Under the pieces are notes generated by a model. It made no database searches, was not told the DNA's origin, and saw nothing but the letters and a program-made list of their open reading frames with translations. The translations under genes and the position numbers were made by a program. DNA of 64,000 nt from Sphagnum compactum (lineage: Eukaryota; Bryophyta; Sphagnopsida; Sphagnales). Location of the stretch: NCBI GenBank assembly GCA_965153455.1, contig OZ234496.1, positions 19,088,304 to 19,152,303 of the forward strand. The letters run 5' to 3'. Of this stretch, positions 8,610 through 23,287 are shown piece after piece. Every line of letters begins with the position of its first letter. The stretch's first letter is position 1.

Positions 8610-11600
8610 TTTATTCTCTTTTCACTACTCTTTCTCCACTTATTATTATTCTTCTTTTTACTGTCCATTTCTTTCGCACCCGAAGTATGGAGTATATGGC
8701 ACCCTCAACCCTTCTCTGTCTGTGTGTTAAGTACTCTCTCTTCTTCAAATCAGTGTTTTTTTATTATTATTTTCCAAGTTTTGTGATGTTGCTCAAGTGG
8801 CAATCGTCCATAAGTATGTTTAGCCAAATTTGGCGATATCACAAATATGACAGTAGAAAATCTAGAGCACTTCTTCATATTGTAAGCAGTTGTGGCAATT
8901 TTTGGCAATTTTTGAAATAAAACCTTCATTTGTGAGTCATGATTTTAAAGGAAATTTTTGATGGAATATTACTTTATCAAAATATTTTTTCACAAAATGG
9001 CAAAAATCCCACACCCAAAAAATTCAGTGCCTTCAAATACTTCTCCACTATGATTTTATTGGCAAATCACAAAACACCTCACTCGACTTAACTTACTCTC
9101 TCTTCACTTTCCGTGTCTTTTGCACTCAAATTATGAGGCCAGGGGCCAGAACACTCCCTCTTTATTTATAACCCTCTTCCTCATTCAATGTTTGGTTTAA
9201 TCTGAATTCACTTCATTGAATTACATGAGACACCTTAGGCCACTTCCTCTAGAGATTAACTTCGTACTTTTTTGCACCTAAATGAAGGGTCCACACCAGC
9301 AAAACATATGCAAAGATTGAAAACAATGTCAAGTTAGCTTCAACCATTCACATTGATTCTCTTTAATTCTCACAAAGTTCATGAAAATTGTATTACAATC
9401 TTATACCGGGCTCTACCAATCACTCAAGATAACTTCTCAAAAGAATTCAAGACACTAACAACCTAACAGCCAACAAACTCTTTTTTTGATTTCCACACCT
9501 ACACAGAAGACTATTCCAAGGGACCGTCTATACTTGTGAGTGAGTACTTTCTATACTGGTATTATAACCCTTCTTTGACAGAGATGGAGTTTTAATGTTT
9601 CAGATCTTTTGCCTGACAATACAAAAGATGTGGTATACCTTCCAAACTTTATTGAACTACTACAACAACAACAAAAGAATTGAAAGGAAATTGAAAGGAC
9701 TCATGTCTTATCAAAGTGCTATGTAATGGGGTGCTAAAGTCACAGTTCTACTTTTGCTAGTGACCTGTGACACAACTAATTTACCTACCGAACATCAAGT
9801 ACTAGTACAGAAGTCATACTTTGAGGAGGGTCAGCAAGGCACGGAAGTTGAGAGGTGGCCAACTCCACTGCAAAACCAAACATTCTCTATGATAATAAAT
9901 GAGTTGGGGGAAACAAAGCACAAAGACTTATTATATCATGATAAAATTGTCAATGTTCATTCCAGCAGAGGAGTGATTTGTCTTTTTGCTTCCATAGATT
10001 TTCCATCCCATTGGAAGTGCAACTTTAGAAATATTTGCAAAATTAATTATGCATATTAAATGTATGTAGATGTATATATATGTACTAGTAGCAATCCATC
10101 CCTTGTGACCTGTATGCACCATATTTCCTAGTACTCTAATAATTTTCTAGAATTAGACTCTAGATAACATATACTTAGCTGTACGGTTTGGTTTCAAAAG
10201 GTTTATCATATGCTCTTGAAAGTGTTCCCATGTCCCTCTGTTGTACTCGGTGTTTCACAACCATTGCAAAAAATAATTGCATGTAAGTAATGAATATGTA
10301 TAGTTGGTAACTTAAACTAAGTGTCTCCCTTTTCTTCATGATAAGATGATATTCTTAGCTGCTAACAACATATCAAGTCAGTAAGCTAAAACTAAATTTC
10401 TCATCTTTTTTTTTAAATAAACATCACAGGAAGACATAATTAGTTGTAAAATGTAATTTTGAAGAAGAACAACTCCACCACAATCTAGTCAATAATGTAA
10501 GTTAGAGTTTGTCTTTTCTTCTTTTCTCGACCAAACAAGTACTAATGTTTAATACATCCATCACAGAGAGTGTTAATTTATTTCTCCATTCTCACTCATA
10601 AACATGACAAATTAGACAATGTAAAAGAAAACACTATTTAAATGCCATCACCTTGGCCAATCATCATAATCGACTAATCAAAAGATGTCACTTTCTTTTA
10701 CAAGCGCTTTTGGAGTTCGCTGTGAATACTTATAAATCCAAACTCAGGTTCAAGATATTCAGAGGTTATATTTCATTTATATTTCATTCAAAGTACCATC
10801 CAGTATGTATATGTCATTGTAATGTTGCCACTGCCAGTGAAGATGCTCTTTGAGTCTCTACATTATATCAAAATCATGCAACTCGTGAGACTTTTGAATG
10901 GCTGTTGGTTATCGAGCTTGTTTTCCTTTTACTTACTGCCATCCCTTGCACTTAAATTGATGATACTACCATTAGCCCTAAAATACAATGGACAACAAAA
11001 AAACAAATTCTGTAAAATGCAGATTCCAAGGCATGTTCTTCACACAAGTTTAAATTTGAAGTTGTAAGACCTTGGGAGTTTGCACTTTGCACTCTGTCAT
11101 GCAGTTGAATCCCAAATCCAACAGTCAGATCTCAACTAAACCCAAAACAACAGCAACAAATCCCAAGGTTATTTTTTTGGGTTTTATTATGTCCAATTTC
11201 TATCCCACCAAGAGGTAGAAATTTAGAGCATCTTTTCCAAGTGAAGAGTCAAATCTTTGTAGCATGTGGTATCATGCAAACCATCACAATCCTTTCTATA
11301 AACAAAACTCTTGTGAAGAACCATGCTTGGAATCCTTTGAAAAACTACTTAAAAGGATGTGAAAGAGTGGGGTACTTTGGAATAGGGTTGCCATTAAAGG
11401 TGTTCCTCAACCAAAAGAACATCCCTTAGGTGGGTTATGGGAATTTACATGGTGCTATGGTTCAACCAAGCAAATGGTACATGTTATGTAACACATGTAC
11501 ATTTTTCTTTCATTTCAATAATTTGGGCTTCCCGCTGCTATGCACTACCAATGACCATCAACTTCTTTTTTTCTTATGTTTTCATATGGTTTTCAATAAT

Positions 11601-14600
11601 TCATCATTATTTATGTCAATGTTAAATTTAATTTAAATTAATATACATTTTATGGACATGAAAATGCATGTTTTAATTATTTTTTTCAAATCCATGTTGG
11701 TGGGTAGGGAAAAAGAATGAAATAGTTATAAAATAAAGATAATTATTAGGAAAGTAATGAGGTAGTTAAGTTTGGAAATGAAGTAATTGTCTTTGAAATT
11801 GTCTTTTGAAATGTGCAGGGATGATCACAAGATAGGAATTGTCTTTGGGATTGTTCCGGGAGGAGATTCATACAATAAATTCTAAAAAATTACTCATATA
11901 TCAATTCCTCAAAAAAAATCATTACTATAATTATTTAAGAAATCCAACCTTTGGGGGGAAAAAAAAACATTTTTTTGATCTGGATTCAATAATGACTTGG
12001 TAGTGGGTTGTTTAAACAAAGTCCTAGAACAATTTATATGGTGATAGAAATAAACTATCATAATCTATGGTGAAAATGTTTATAAAGGGCAAATGGAATG
12101 GCCATCGAGAAATATCTCATGCATTTCCTCATGTGATATGAAAGGAAAAGCTGAAGTGTCAACATGATGAAGAGGCATTGATTGAATGACAACGCGAATT
12201 TTACAATTTTCATTTAATTTTTAATAACAAAAATCATTCTAAACGCAATAACTTTTTCTTTGTTGCTCTGAAAATTGTGAAATGACAAATATATGCACAT
12301 CACCTCGTTCATGGCTTTCCAATGAAACTAAAAATGTTGCAAGGGTGCACATTTCAAGAGGATTAAGGTGTGCTCACAAAATAAAACAAACACCTATGTT
12401 ACTACATGTGTCACTTGATCATAACATAATTAAGCATTAAGATTTGTTATACGTCATGTCTATACTATTTGTAACATTTTTTTTTAGCTTGGATTATGAA
12501 TAGAAAGATATTAATTATATATTTCTAAAATAATTTCAAGTTTATAGATGCACTATTGTGGTACATGCACTTGAGGTCCAACTTTCAATCCTTTTACAAG
12601 TTATTTTAATTAAATAAATACAATAGTATTGTGTATTTTGATAATTTTACAACTAATCGTATTTTCAATTAACAAAAGAAAATCATTATTAGTCATATGT
12701 CAATTTTTGATAAATGATGAAATGAAAGGATTTGACCATGCATAAATTGTGCATGGCATATTACACCACAAAATCAATATTAAGTTTATATTGATCATAA
12801 TGAGTCATTGCTAGTCATCTTGAGTTATTAAACTTGAACATAGTAGCACAAGTACCAAACTAACTTCATGAATACCCATGCTCTTAAGAAGGGGTAAATC
12901 AACCTAGGCCAAAAATGTTGTCGTGTAGTTAAATTTGAAACAATTCAAAATGCAACAAAAACAAAACATATTTTTTTCCTTTTGATGGGGTGAGGGCTAA
13001 AGGGTTGTGAGTTTCAAGTTTTTTGGATTTTAGTGTTTGTGTAAGACCAACAAGTTTTATAGACCAAAAATATGTAATTTGTTATAAAATTGTGAAACTT
13101 TATGTTCTTTGCTACGAAATTAATGATTCATGAAACTATTTTCATTAACAAATTTATCAAATGTTCTCTTAACAAACAATAAGTTGTAGATTCAATGTCT
13201 TCATAAATTATGTTTTAAATCTTTCAACAATCCATCCAACCTTAAGCTTCTAAACTCAAATCATATTATGAAATCATCATCACTATACACAAAATGAAAG
13301 CACATGAAGATGAACAAAAGATGTTGTCACAAAAAAATATTGGCACTATGGTTTTTAAAAATTTCCACCAAGCTAAAATTAAAAGAAGAAGCACATAAGG
13401 TAGTTCAAAACCCAAAAAGTAAGATTTAAAAGAAATTATGTTTTTCAATTGCTATTAAATAATTATTTATAGTATACATGTGACACTATGATATTTTTAA
13501 CAATATATTACAAAGTGAAAACATATTTCACAACCCATCCAAATGATGGTGAAATTTCATGAAATACCTATACATATATTGAATATGAAAATTGATTCTA
13601 CCATTGTAATTTCGTATGAAAAGTTTCACTCATATGATTCCTAAAAAGTACATCTAAATGAGGTTTTTATTCAAACCAGCTTAAGTGTATAAAGGTTAAA
13701 AATATGTTGAAAATTTATTCTCCTTTGCAAGATAACAAGAATTGTGTTAACCATCTTGTGTCAAAAATCCATTTTATGTTTCTCAAAACACTAGATGAAA
13801 TGAAAAATACATATATAATATTGCACTTGTTTTTTTTTAAATCCATTTTCTTGCTTCACACAACAAGAAAACATGGCTTATTTTACTAAAAATATTAGTT
13901 TAAAAAAAACTAATTTGTGACATTTACTGATTTGACCAACTAGTCATATTGGAAAAGTCATTTTGTACATGTCCAAGTTGATTACATCTTTTTCATTGAT
14001 GGGGTAAAATCAAGTTAATAAGAGGCAATTTTGACATAACTAGTCTTTGGTTTTGATGTTCATAAGTCTTATACATTAACTTAATGTTGAAAGTATATGT
14101 TATATTTATGTGAACCCTTTTTAATATGTTAATTTAGCATTTAGTAAAATTTGAAAGTAATCCAATAAATATAAAATACCTTTCAACACATTTTTAAACT
14201 TGTAACCAATGTTTTTTAGCATAGTGAAATAGTGTAAAAGCATTGTTTAAGCACCGTTGTTTAGCACTACTTCAAGACATTTCATCTAATCTTGTGCTAC
14301 CACATCATCTTTTCAGGATTAGTCGTAGTGACTCAAGAAGTTGCCGTTGTTTACTCAATGCTTCTTTTTATTATTAATATTTTTTTTGGTCTTTTTGTTA
14401 ATTTCAAATAATCAACTATCTTATTTTGGTAGTCAAAATGAGTGACAATGTGATTCAATAAATAGGCAATGAAATACAGGTCATAGGCACCTATTTTCTA
14501 AAATCATGATACAAAAATCCAATTAATAAATGATAGTAGGTAAGTGGGTTTAATATCTACCTACCTTACCTCCAATGTACAACCTACACACCTATGTATA

Positions 14601-17437
14601 TATGTGTACATTTGTACATACATTAAAATATGTACATATCCATCTAAATATAGTATGTAATATTTGTTTGTAACAAGGACTATTGAATCTTGGTCTTCAC
14701 AACCACAAGTCAATGTTTAAATAACAATTGACCACCACGACTTTTTTAATATGATTTAAATAATTAAATGTTTCATTTGACTATAACCTTGTCCATTTTT
14801 ACTAAATGTGTCCATTTTTTGAATCCTAATTCATTATTAAAAATATTATCTTTTACAACTTGTCCTTTGCAACTAAAAATATCAATTTTTGTCACTATTG
14901 TAATTGCCAAAATCATAGCATGTAACATTTTTGCTTACAAACAAAAAACTTTCTTCTAATGTTTAATTAAATGTCAAATTTGACCACGTGGTTAAAAAAG
15001 CCATTTTAGTCAATTGAACGAATTAAAAAAAACATTTCACTTTAACAACTAGGGCTTTTAATCAAATTGAACAAAATTTTAATCAAAATAAACAAGGCAG
15101 TCAAGTTGAATAGCTTGAAAAAGCTTAAATTTTTGTGGTGCTAGCTTGTGTCCACTTTATTATGCTTACACCTTAAAACTTCAATTTTCTATCTCTATCC
15201 AATGATTTATCATGTCATTCATAAAATGTGAGTCATATATTCAACTTTAATTGTCAATGATGATCTTACGATTCATTAATGATGATTCAATATAATATAA
15301 TGAATCACCTTATAATTTAAATATGTCCAATTTCTAGAATATAAGACACCCTTGAAACTAAATATAACTAACTTCTAGAAATAATTTTCTTTAACTAACC
15401 ATCTATTTACCACTATCATATATTTATGTCTTACTCCACATTTACATGTCCAAATTACAACCCCATGTGTTACTTGTATAAGTTCCACAACCTCATGTCT
15501 CCTACACATGTTACATCATCACCCCCAAACTTATTATGAATCTCATCTTCATAATAATATATCAAAGACCCTCTTTAATTTGTAATGATTTTTGCAATTT
15601 GTATAAGGAGAACTATCAACATTATTAGATTTATAGAAACTATTATTGAAAAACACTTTTTTGACAACGTAAAGGGTCGAACCATTTTGGAAGTAGTCTT
15701 TTATAGGCCCTATGATGATGCCAAACATTTAACATCATGACAATATTTTTTTCTTTGACCTCCCTCCTTTCATCTTTTTGTTAATTTGTTTTTCACTATA
15801 AAAAATTTGCATACTAATGATTAGTTTTAAATTGAAATTATCACCTATAGTGTCCAATCGCTTTGGACAACTTGCAAAAAATAATATGTGACACATTATG
15901 TGACACTCAATTGCATATTCCATGCATCTAGACTAAGATTTTTCATACACTTCTTGAATGGCTACATGCTTAATTGCACCGAGGTTGCAACTATGACCAA
16001 ACATATAAACATGTGCATTTACATATGATGATACATGTCCAATGCATACCTATTGTATAGGTTAATAAAAGGTAGGTAGGTAGCTTAACTTAGGTAGCAA
16101 CCTTGGCTTGAGTTAGTAAAATAGGTTAGGTAGTCTAGCTAAACAACCTAGGCCTAGCCTTAGGCTAAATAGTTTAGTTAGCAACTTAGGTAGCCTTGCT
16201 AACAACCTAAGACTAACTTTTACATATAGATAGGTGAGGTTGAAGATTTGAACCATCTTTGAACCGCTCATTTTCATGTTGGACCAAGTCTTTTACTATT
16301 GCATCACATCTTTAATAAGCAATATTTTGTGTGTTAAGTAAGGTCTTACTATCAAGGCATCACAATGCCCTAAGAACCAATGGTGGAGCCTAAGGTCCAA
16401 GGTGTAATGCCTTAACAACATGACCCTTTGTAATGTAAAGTACAAAGCAATTTACACTTATTTTGCAATCATAAGAAACATCTCACGTCTACTTTGTAAG
16501 CGCAAGAAAAACCTTACGTCTATTAAGTAGGTGTAAGTTGCCTCCTCTTTGTGAGGAAGTTATATTCCTAGATTAATTAAAGTGGCCTCTAAATACACAA
16601 AAAAAAACTAGTTGAATATTTTATGTCATTTTATTATTATCATAATTTTTTTCCTAACCAACCTAGGTAGTTTAATTTAACTACCCTACTTAGCCTAGGT
16701 ACTTAATAATCACAATCTTAATACCCAATGATTTAATAATGAAATTTGTGTGAAATTAGTTCATTCAGTTGTTGACATGTTTCATGCATAAATATTATGC
16801 ATTGATAACATGTTTAACACATGAATACATAAAATGACATGAAATTCATTCATTCATAAGTTCAGGCTTCATATGTTAACACATTCATTTGTGTATAAAA
16901 CATATTTTAATACATAAAAATTTGTGTGCAAAACATATAAACTTATCAATGAATGAACTTTGTACAATTTCTTTCCCTAATTATTTCAATTTAAGCACCT
17001 TTAAGATCTTGATTGACTTTAAGTACTACTAACCAAATGTAATGTAAACCACAACTTTAAGTAACACATGTTGCTTGAAGTTGTGACTTACATGTTGCTT
17101 GAGGTTGTAATTTAAAAGTACAATCCATTTGTTTAGGATGCCTCGGTAAAGGAGACTTCAAATCAACAAAAGCTCTTAAAAGTTTACCTTTTTTTTTTTC
17201 ATTTCATTAGGGCCTTTCAATTCTGATTCGTTTAAGCTCTCAATTTGGGCACATGTGGTCTCAATTTTTGGATCCTTGGTAACCGTATTAAAAGCCCTCT
17301 TTCAAGTACCCATTTGAGCTGTTATGCACACAATTCACATAGGAGCTTATTGACAATGCAAGAAGCCCCTAACACAATTTTTTCACAAATTTATAACTAA
17401 TTCAAAAAGGATTCCATTAAATCAACTTCAACTTGGG
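8610..17437. other. 8.8 kb of AT-rich, gene-poor DNA
   Basis: Very AT-rich with only short ORFs, none with a recognisable domain or splice partner. A stretch at about 16070-16210 is a low-complexity mixture of GGTAG and CCTAA words. A 101-aa frame at 9754-10059 has no recognisable motif. I see no tRNA, rRNA or transposon protein here. Confidence 0.55.
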
Positions 17438-18729
17438 TTGAGCTTTTACTCATCTTGTCCTCAAGGAAATAACAAATTTAGGAGAAAATTGAAGTCTGAA
17501 TGTACTCCCTGCGCTTATTCTGACAGGTGCTTCTACATTACCAAAGCTGCTTTCAAGAAGGAAAATCGATGGGCATTATCTTCATCTTGTTATGAGGTAC
17601 CAGTACTCCATTTTGAGTCCCCTTACAGGAGGGATCCTGTCTCTGGCTCCTTTGGAAGAAAAAACAGTCGGGTGATTTTCACCTGGAAATTTGGGAGACA
17701 ATTTACACATTATATTAGCACATTACACAGATTTCTTGAATAAAAGTGTCAGAGCAGCACACTTGTGAATGATTTGCTGCCTTTTTGCTTCGGGCATTTG
17801 AACAGTTAGTACCTTGCTGATTCCTTGAAGAACACAGAGATCCCACATTTATCTGTTGTCCAATGTCTGCCGCTGATGGTGTCAGAGTTGTTGTACATTG
17901 GTCTTCCCTCCTCAACAGGGTTTTCCAAATGGCAACAGATTGTACCCTGGTAGATTTTCCCACCTCCTCCCAACCTCACAGATTGGTGCACCTGGATGGT
18001 GCTACAATGCCAAATCATGGTCCACTCCACATGTAAATGTGATCGTGCCACAAATTATTTGGGGTAAATTCTTGGAATCACTCTGGACCACTCAAAACAA
18101 CACTAGACAAACAAACCTGTCGTTCGATAACAGCAAGTTTGCATACCAGACTGGATTACACTACTACACATCTTGGAAAAAAGAAACTTTCTTAAAATTC
18201 AAGAGATGCAACTTCACAGCAATGGGCAAAGAAGTGGGGCACATTATGATCCCCTCTTTAACAACCATAGCCACCTACAAAGAATCATATCCTGGCAAGG
18301 CACTTGACAAGCTAAATCTTTCTTCAAGACAGGTACCTAATCCTGGTTTACATACAAAAAGGTTCACACAGCCCACCAACCAGGCCATCTTCATGTAAAT
18401 ACAAATAGATTCAAGCAGGGCCTGACTGGCACGTGTGTGTCCCAACCACTAAACCCCATTGGCTGTAGTGGACCTAGGAATGTCCCAACTGTTTTGCATG
18501 AAGGTCCTCTGAACTAGGTAACAAAGATAGAAAAGACAGTCACATACTGTTATAGAATGCCCGACACATCTCACAAGAAATAGTGAAGGGATGACTTCAC
18601 TGTGGTTACCACCTGCAACCCTACATCCCTAAGCATGTTGCAGAAATAAACTACCAGGTGTTGCTCACCAATTCAAACATATCCCCCAATACAATGTGGC
18701 AAAGTGCCAGATCAACTGACAGTGCCATC
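17438..18729. other. Region downstream of the Rab gene, no gene assigned
   Basis: Base composition is richer in G+C than the AT-rich stretch before it, and ORFs of 101 aa (17438-17743, +) and 166 aa (17898-18398, +) exist. I recognise no domain in them and cannot join them by splice sites. The part next to 18730 should be the 3' UTR of the Rab gene. Confidence 0.4.
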
Positions 18730-21700
18730 CTAAGAGCAGCATCCACTCTTCTGAACAATGGCTTGTCCAGCTTTCATCTGGACGGTGCTAGGCTTGCTGC
18801 TAGTCATTGCAGGCTGACTTGCCATCCTGCAGAGAAATGCCAAAACATTATTCATAATCAATATTCATCATAATAAATGAAGTTGGACATGACATAAAAC
18901 ATGTATGTCAAACCAAAATTGGACAGTCAGACACATCAACAAGAAATGGCCAGAAGACCTGTTCTTGATCTCTGCAGCCATTGTCATGAAAGCCTGCTCC
19001 ACATTAGTGGCATTTTTTGCGCTGGTCTCCAAGAATGGGATGCCTATCTCATCAGCAAAAGCCTGAAAATAGAAAATACCAACAGCTTGGATCAAGATTT
19101 TGCAAATTGACACATCCTGTGTTCCTGAAACAAATGTATCCAATGAGATAGCAGAGAAAACCACAAAAAACCCCTTCAAAGGTAACTGTCTTATCAGTTC
19201 CAGCCAACCCAAAAACATAGCAAGATCAGGTGTGGTCAGAACCTTATGAGTGTCACTCATAAAGTATCAGACTGTTACCCTCATCATGAAAGACTAGGAA
19301 AGCAGATGGAAATTAGTTGGCAGCCACAAGGGAAAGAAGAAAAAAGAGTAGAAAAATAGAACTCGCAATAGCTCTTTCTTGGAAACCATGAACCGAAAAT
19401 TACAGTCCTTACCTTAGCTGTCTGGTAGTCAACAACCTTTTTGGTGGCCAGGTCAGACTTATTGCCCACAAGCAACTTGTTCACATTCTCACTGGCATAT
19501 CGGTCAATCTCATTCAGCCATTGCTTCACATTGTTGAAACTCTCCTGGTCAGTAACATCATAGACCACCTGCATGTGTGCAATTGACTCCAATCATTACT
19601 ACACATCATTGGATACAATCATCCAAGCACTAAACAAGTTCAATTTGTCCACATTGAGAACACATGTACAAGAGGTACTACACGGACCACAAGACAGGAA
19701 ACCTAAGCCTGGAATTGAATGAATAAATTGCAAGAACTGAATCAGGGAAGTCTCATATGTTTCTGTGCTTATCACAAGTGTGGCAGCACACTAATATTTT
19801 TTCTCCTATTAATTATTGACAGAAGACAAGGGCACAAAAGTATGATGCATGCCACATACTATGATTCCATGAGCTCCACGGTAGTAGCTGCTGGTGATTG
19901 TTCTGAAACGCTCCTGTCCAGCTGTGTCCCACTGCAATCACAATTGCAAGACATTTTTAGATCATAGATTCTATAATTGGCAGCTTTCTCAAGCCCTCCG
20001 TAGAGTTATCTGAAGAAAATGTGTGCTTCAGACATCAGCAGTGTTCAGAGCACCCAAAAAAGCGTCAAGAAAATGCTTACAATTTGCAACTTAATTGTCT
20101 TCCCATCCAGCTCCACAGTACGGATTTTCTGTTCTCACACAAGTCAAAAGAGAATCTCAGGCTTCCAAGATACTCAAAACCATCCAGAACTACAGCATTG
20201 GGGAACCATCTGAATCACAACTAAATGTCCAAAACACTTCCCAAATTCTACCATATGGTACTAAGCTTACCAACAATAAGGCAGGCCTATGGGAAGTAAC
20301 TAGGTTGGCAGACATGTAGATTCATGCTAACAGAGAGGAGTACAGCTCAAGATACTTACGAAGTCAACTCCAATTGTGCTGATGTAGCTCTCCAAGTAAG
20401 AATCATCCTGCATCAGAACCAGTGTTGGGAGCTGACCATGGGCTAAAAGACAGAACTAAAAACTATCTCATCTATCATACTTAATGGACTGACCATGTCA
20501 CAAAATACTTTAAAGGCCTCATGCAAATCTGTCCTGAACAAAGTTCTTCACTAGTCTACAGTCTTAAAAAGGATACCACCAGTAAGAATCCATAAGATCT
20601 GTCTCAATGAGACAGAAAACACCCTGTCAATCACATCTCTACTGCAACCATGACTAAAACTTCACAGCTCAATAAAGGGAGGGACATCGTACTGCAAAAC
20701 GCAGAAGAAGGCAAGATTTTCCAACGCCTGAATCTCCAATCAGCAGCAACTTGAAAAGATAGTCACTGCATCCACATTCAAGTGAGGCAAGTATTAATGG
20801 GGCTCAGGGACTGCTCAGCAGATCACCTCACAATAAAAGAAAACACTTAAATCAATTAGCCAAGCAACCACACCTAAAAATAAAGTTAGCCTGAGAGAAA
20901 CTCCACACTTCACACATGTCCTGCTTCAGCTTGTGACCAGTGGTACTAGTATACACACCAGAGCATGTGAGCCTCTACCTTCTGTGAGCATCTAGCCAAC
21001 ACAAATGGGATTCACCATCCCTCATAAAACCTGGGTGATTTTGGACATAGCCATCCAATGAACATGGTAAGGAAGTTGCAGGAGGCACACAGCAAATTAT
21101 GACATAGAGCTACAGCATGATCCTTGTGAGAACATCATTTGGAACAAGATGGGTTCATTTGATACCATGATAAGCACTTTTCCCACACCCAACGTTTTAG
21201 CTAGTGACCATTAAAGAAATGACTTGATACTCTAATGTGCCTGAAAGAACCCATGTCAAGTAACCCAACCTTCATCTTCAAGCACAAAACTGAAAAAAAA
21301 ATTGTTCAAAGTTCTATTTGACTTCCCCGAAGCAAAGAGATTGCTAATATTATAAGAGTGTATCTGCAGAATCTGTATGATGAACAAAATTTCCAGCCAG
21401 AAAATCTGTGAGAGAAACCTCTAAATCCACAAAAGGAAACTCAGAATGCCTGGGCAGGAAACTCTTTCTCAAGTACATAAACCATTTTCTTCCAAATTTT
21501 TAATATAATCAGACAGCAGCCAACCATTAACTGAGCAATATACCATGATTAAGGTTGTAAGCACAGGAAACTCTGTGATGCTCTGAACTAGGGTAGATAT
21601 GGCTACGCCGGTTGAAAGACGGCTTAGCATGCTGGCAGACCACTACGACTTCTCGGTGAACATCACCAATCCAAATTGTTGGATCCACAATCTTTCATCA

Positions 21701-22100
21701 AAAAGCAGAATGGAAAACAAACATAAATCTCCTTGCCAACAAATAGAGAAAACAAAAAACCATGCCACTCCAGATGTTCAGACCCTCATCTCTCCGTGCC
21801 AAAAGAACAGGAACGACCCTGTCATGCATGAATTCCAAATTGCATGATGAAAAATGTGAGTCTACATTCAAATGATGAAAGAGCCCCCATCTCTCAGACG
21901 GACACCAAGACCGACTTCCTTCTCCAAAAGAAAAAAGAACCTCGGAATCAAATTCAGTCATATGAAATGGAAACAACATCCCACATCCCAAACCCGACTC
22001 CCGAATCTCGACACTTCAACCACGAGAGAATCGCACACATAGCCGACAAAAACCAAGAAAAGGAGACGAGAGAGAGAGAGACGCACTATTCGGGATTCAT
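18730..22100 (-). CDS. RABD2: Rab1/Ypt1-type small GTPase (RABD2 class), complete, 8 exons
   Basis: Coding exons on the minus strand are 22087-22100, 20693-20765, 20360-20407, 20081-20128, 19860-19931, 19413-19568, 18959-19062 and 18730-18826. They join in frame to 203 aa, the usual Rab1 length. Visible motifs are MNPEYDYLFK, the P-loop GDSGVGKS, the effector loop [31 protein letters not shown] and the C-terminal GCCS for double geranylgeranylation. The family drives ER-to-Golgi vesicle traffic from the cytosolic face of membranes. All introns are GT-AG; the donor after exon 1 is GTGCGT and that after exon 7 is the weak GTCTTC. The first exon holds only 14 coding bases and is separated by a 1.3-kb intron. 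The stop is TAG. Confidence 0.95.
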
Positions 22101-22497
22101 CTTGCACGAAGCAGACCGCCACAAACAGGATCGGTTTTCTGGAGCTCCACGCCACTCACAACCGACCACGATCTAGAGGATCACCGGACACCGTCCAAGT
22201 TCTGCTCCTCCTTCTCCTCTCCGCCGGCCGAACACGGATGATGGTGCGCAGGTTTCCGGAACGGAAAAGAGTACCCGCACGCAATAGGCAGAAACAGCAG
22301 TAAATGGAAACACGAAAAGAAAGAGAAAGAGAGGCAAAGAAGAGCACAAGACAAGAGAGGAGCGAGAGCGATGGCGCAAGAAAGCGAGGGTTTGCGACAA
22401 CGAACGTCGCTTTGCTTTGCACTCGGGAAACAACTTGGCGCTGAAAAACAAAAAGGAATTCCCGTCTCTGGAAAACGCATAATAGGGTCGTAAGTGG

Positions 22498-22870
22498 CTA
22501 TTCCACCTACGGCGGGTACATTCCTGTCCATAACAGTCACCATTCCAACTGAGGCGGTTACATTCCAATCCATAATTGTCACCATTCCAACTGAGGCGGT
22601 TACATTCCAGTCCATAGCAGTCACCATTCCAACTGAGGCGGTTACATTCCAGTCCATAAATGTCAACCTGAGGCAGTTCACATTCCACTACAAAACGGTG
22701 ACCCGTCACAACCTGAGGTGGGTACATTCCAGTCCATAACAGTCACCATTCCAACTGAGGTGGTTACACTTTTAAGTACAGAACAATGACCATTCCGACC
22801 AAGGTGGTACATTCCAGTACAAGCCAGTGACCATTCCATCCAAGGTGGTTGCATTCCAGTCCATAATAGG
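22498..22870. repeat. 42-bp minisatellite upstream of RABD2
   Basis: The core CCAACTGAGGCGGTTACATT recurs at exactly 42-bp spacing near 22545, 22587 and 22629. Degraded units extend to about 22870, for some eight copies in all. It starts about 400 bp upstream of the Rab start codon. Open frames across it exist only because 42 is a multiple of three. Confidence 0.85.
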
Positions 22871-23287
22871 AGGGTAGAATAAACACCTTTCTTGTTGCTG
22901 ATCACTTTCACTTCACAAATTTTTTAGAGGGTTTGGAATTTATGCAAACCCTAAGTAGAATTTGAGCAAATTGGGTGCAAAACAAGGGACAAATTATTTG
23001 GCGGAATATGTACCTTGAACCAATGTGTGCAAGCGGTTCAAGTTCTCGATTAGGTTTTTTAGGGTTATGAACTCCAAACAAGTTATTATCGCTTTTCTAA
23101 ACAAGTTTAAATTCTCTAGTTATAATTTATACAAGTACAAAGGATTAAAAGGTTAATAGTCAAGCCTTGTTTTTTTAACATTTTTTTAGGGTTAATTGGT
23201 TTCACATACACACTCTTTTATTTTTGGTGTTATGCACTAGTTGGACAAAACTAATATTACAAATTATTTTTAGTTGGGTGGAATATA

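Noticed and set aside
17438-18398. ORFs downstream of RABD2 as separate genes
   Set aside because: No recognisable domain, no consistent splice chain, and part of the region should be the RABD2 3' UTR.
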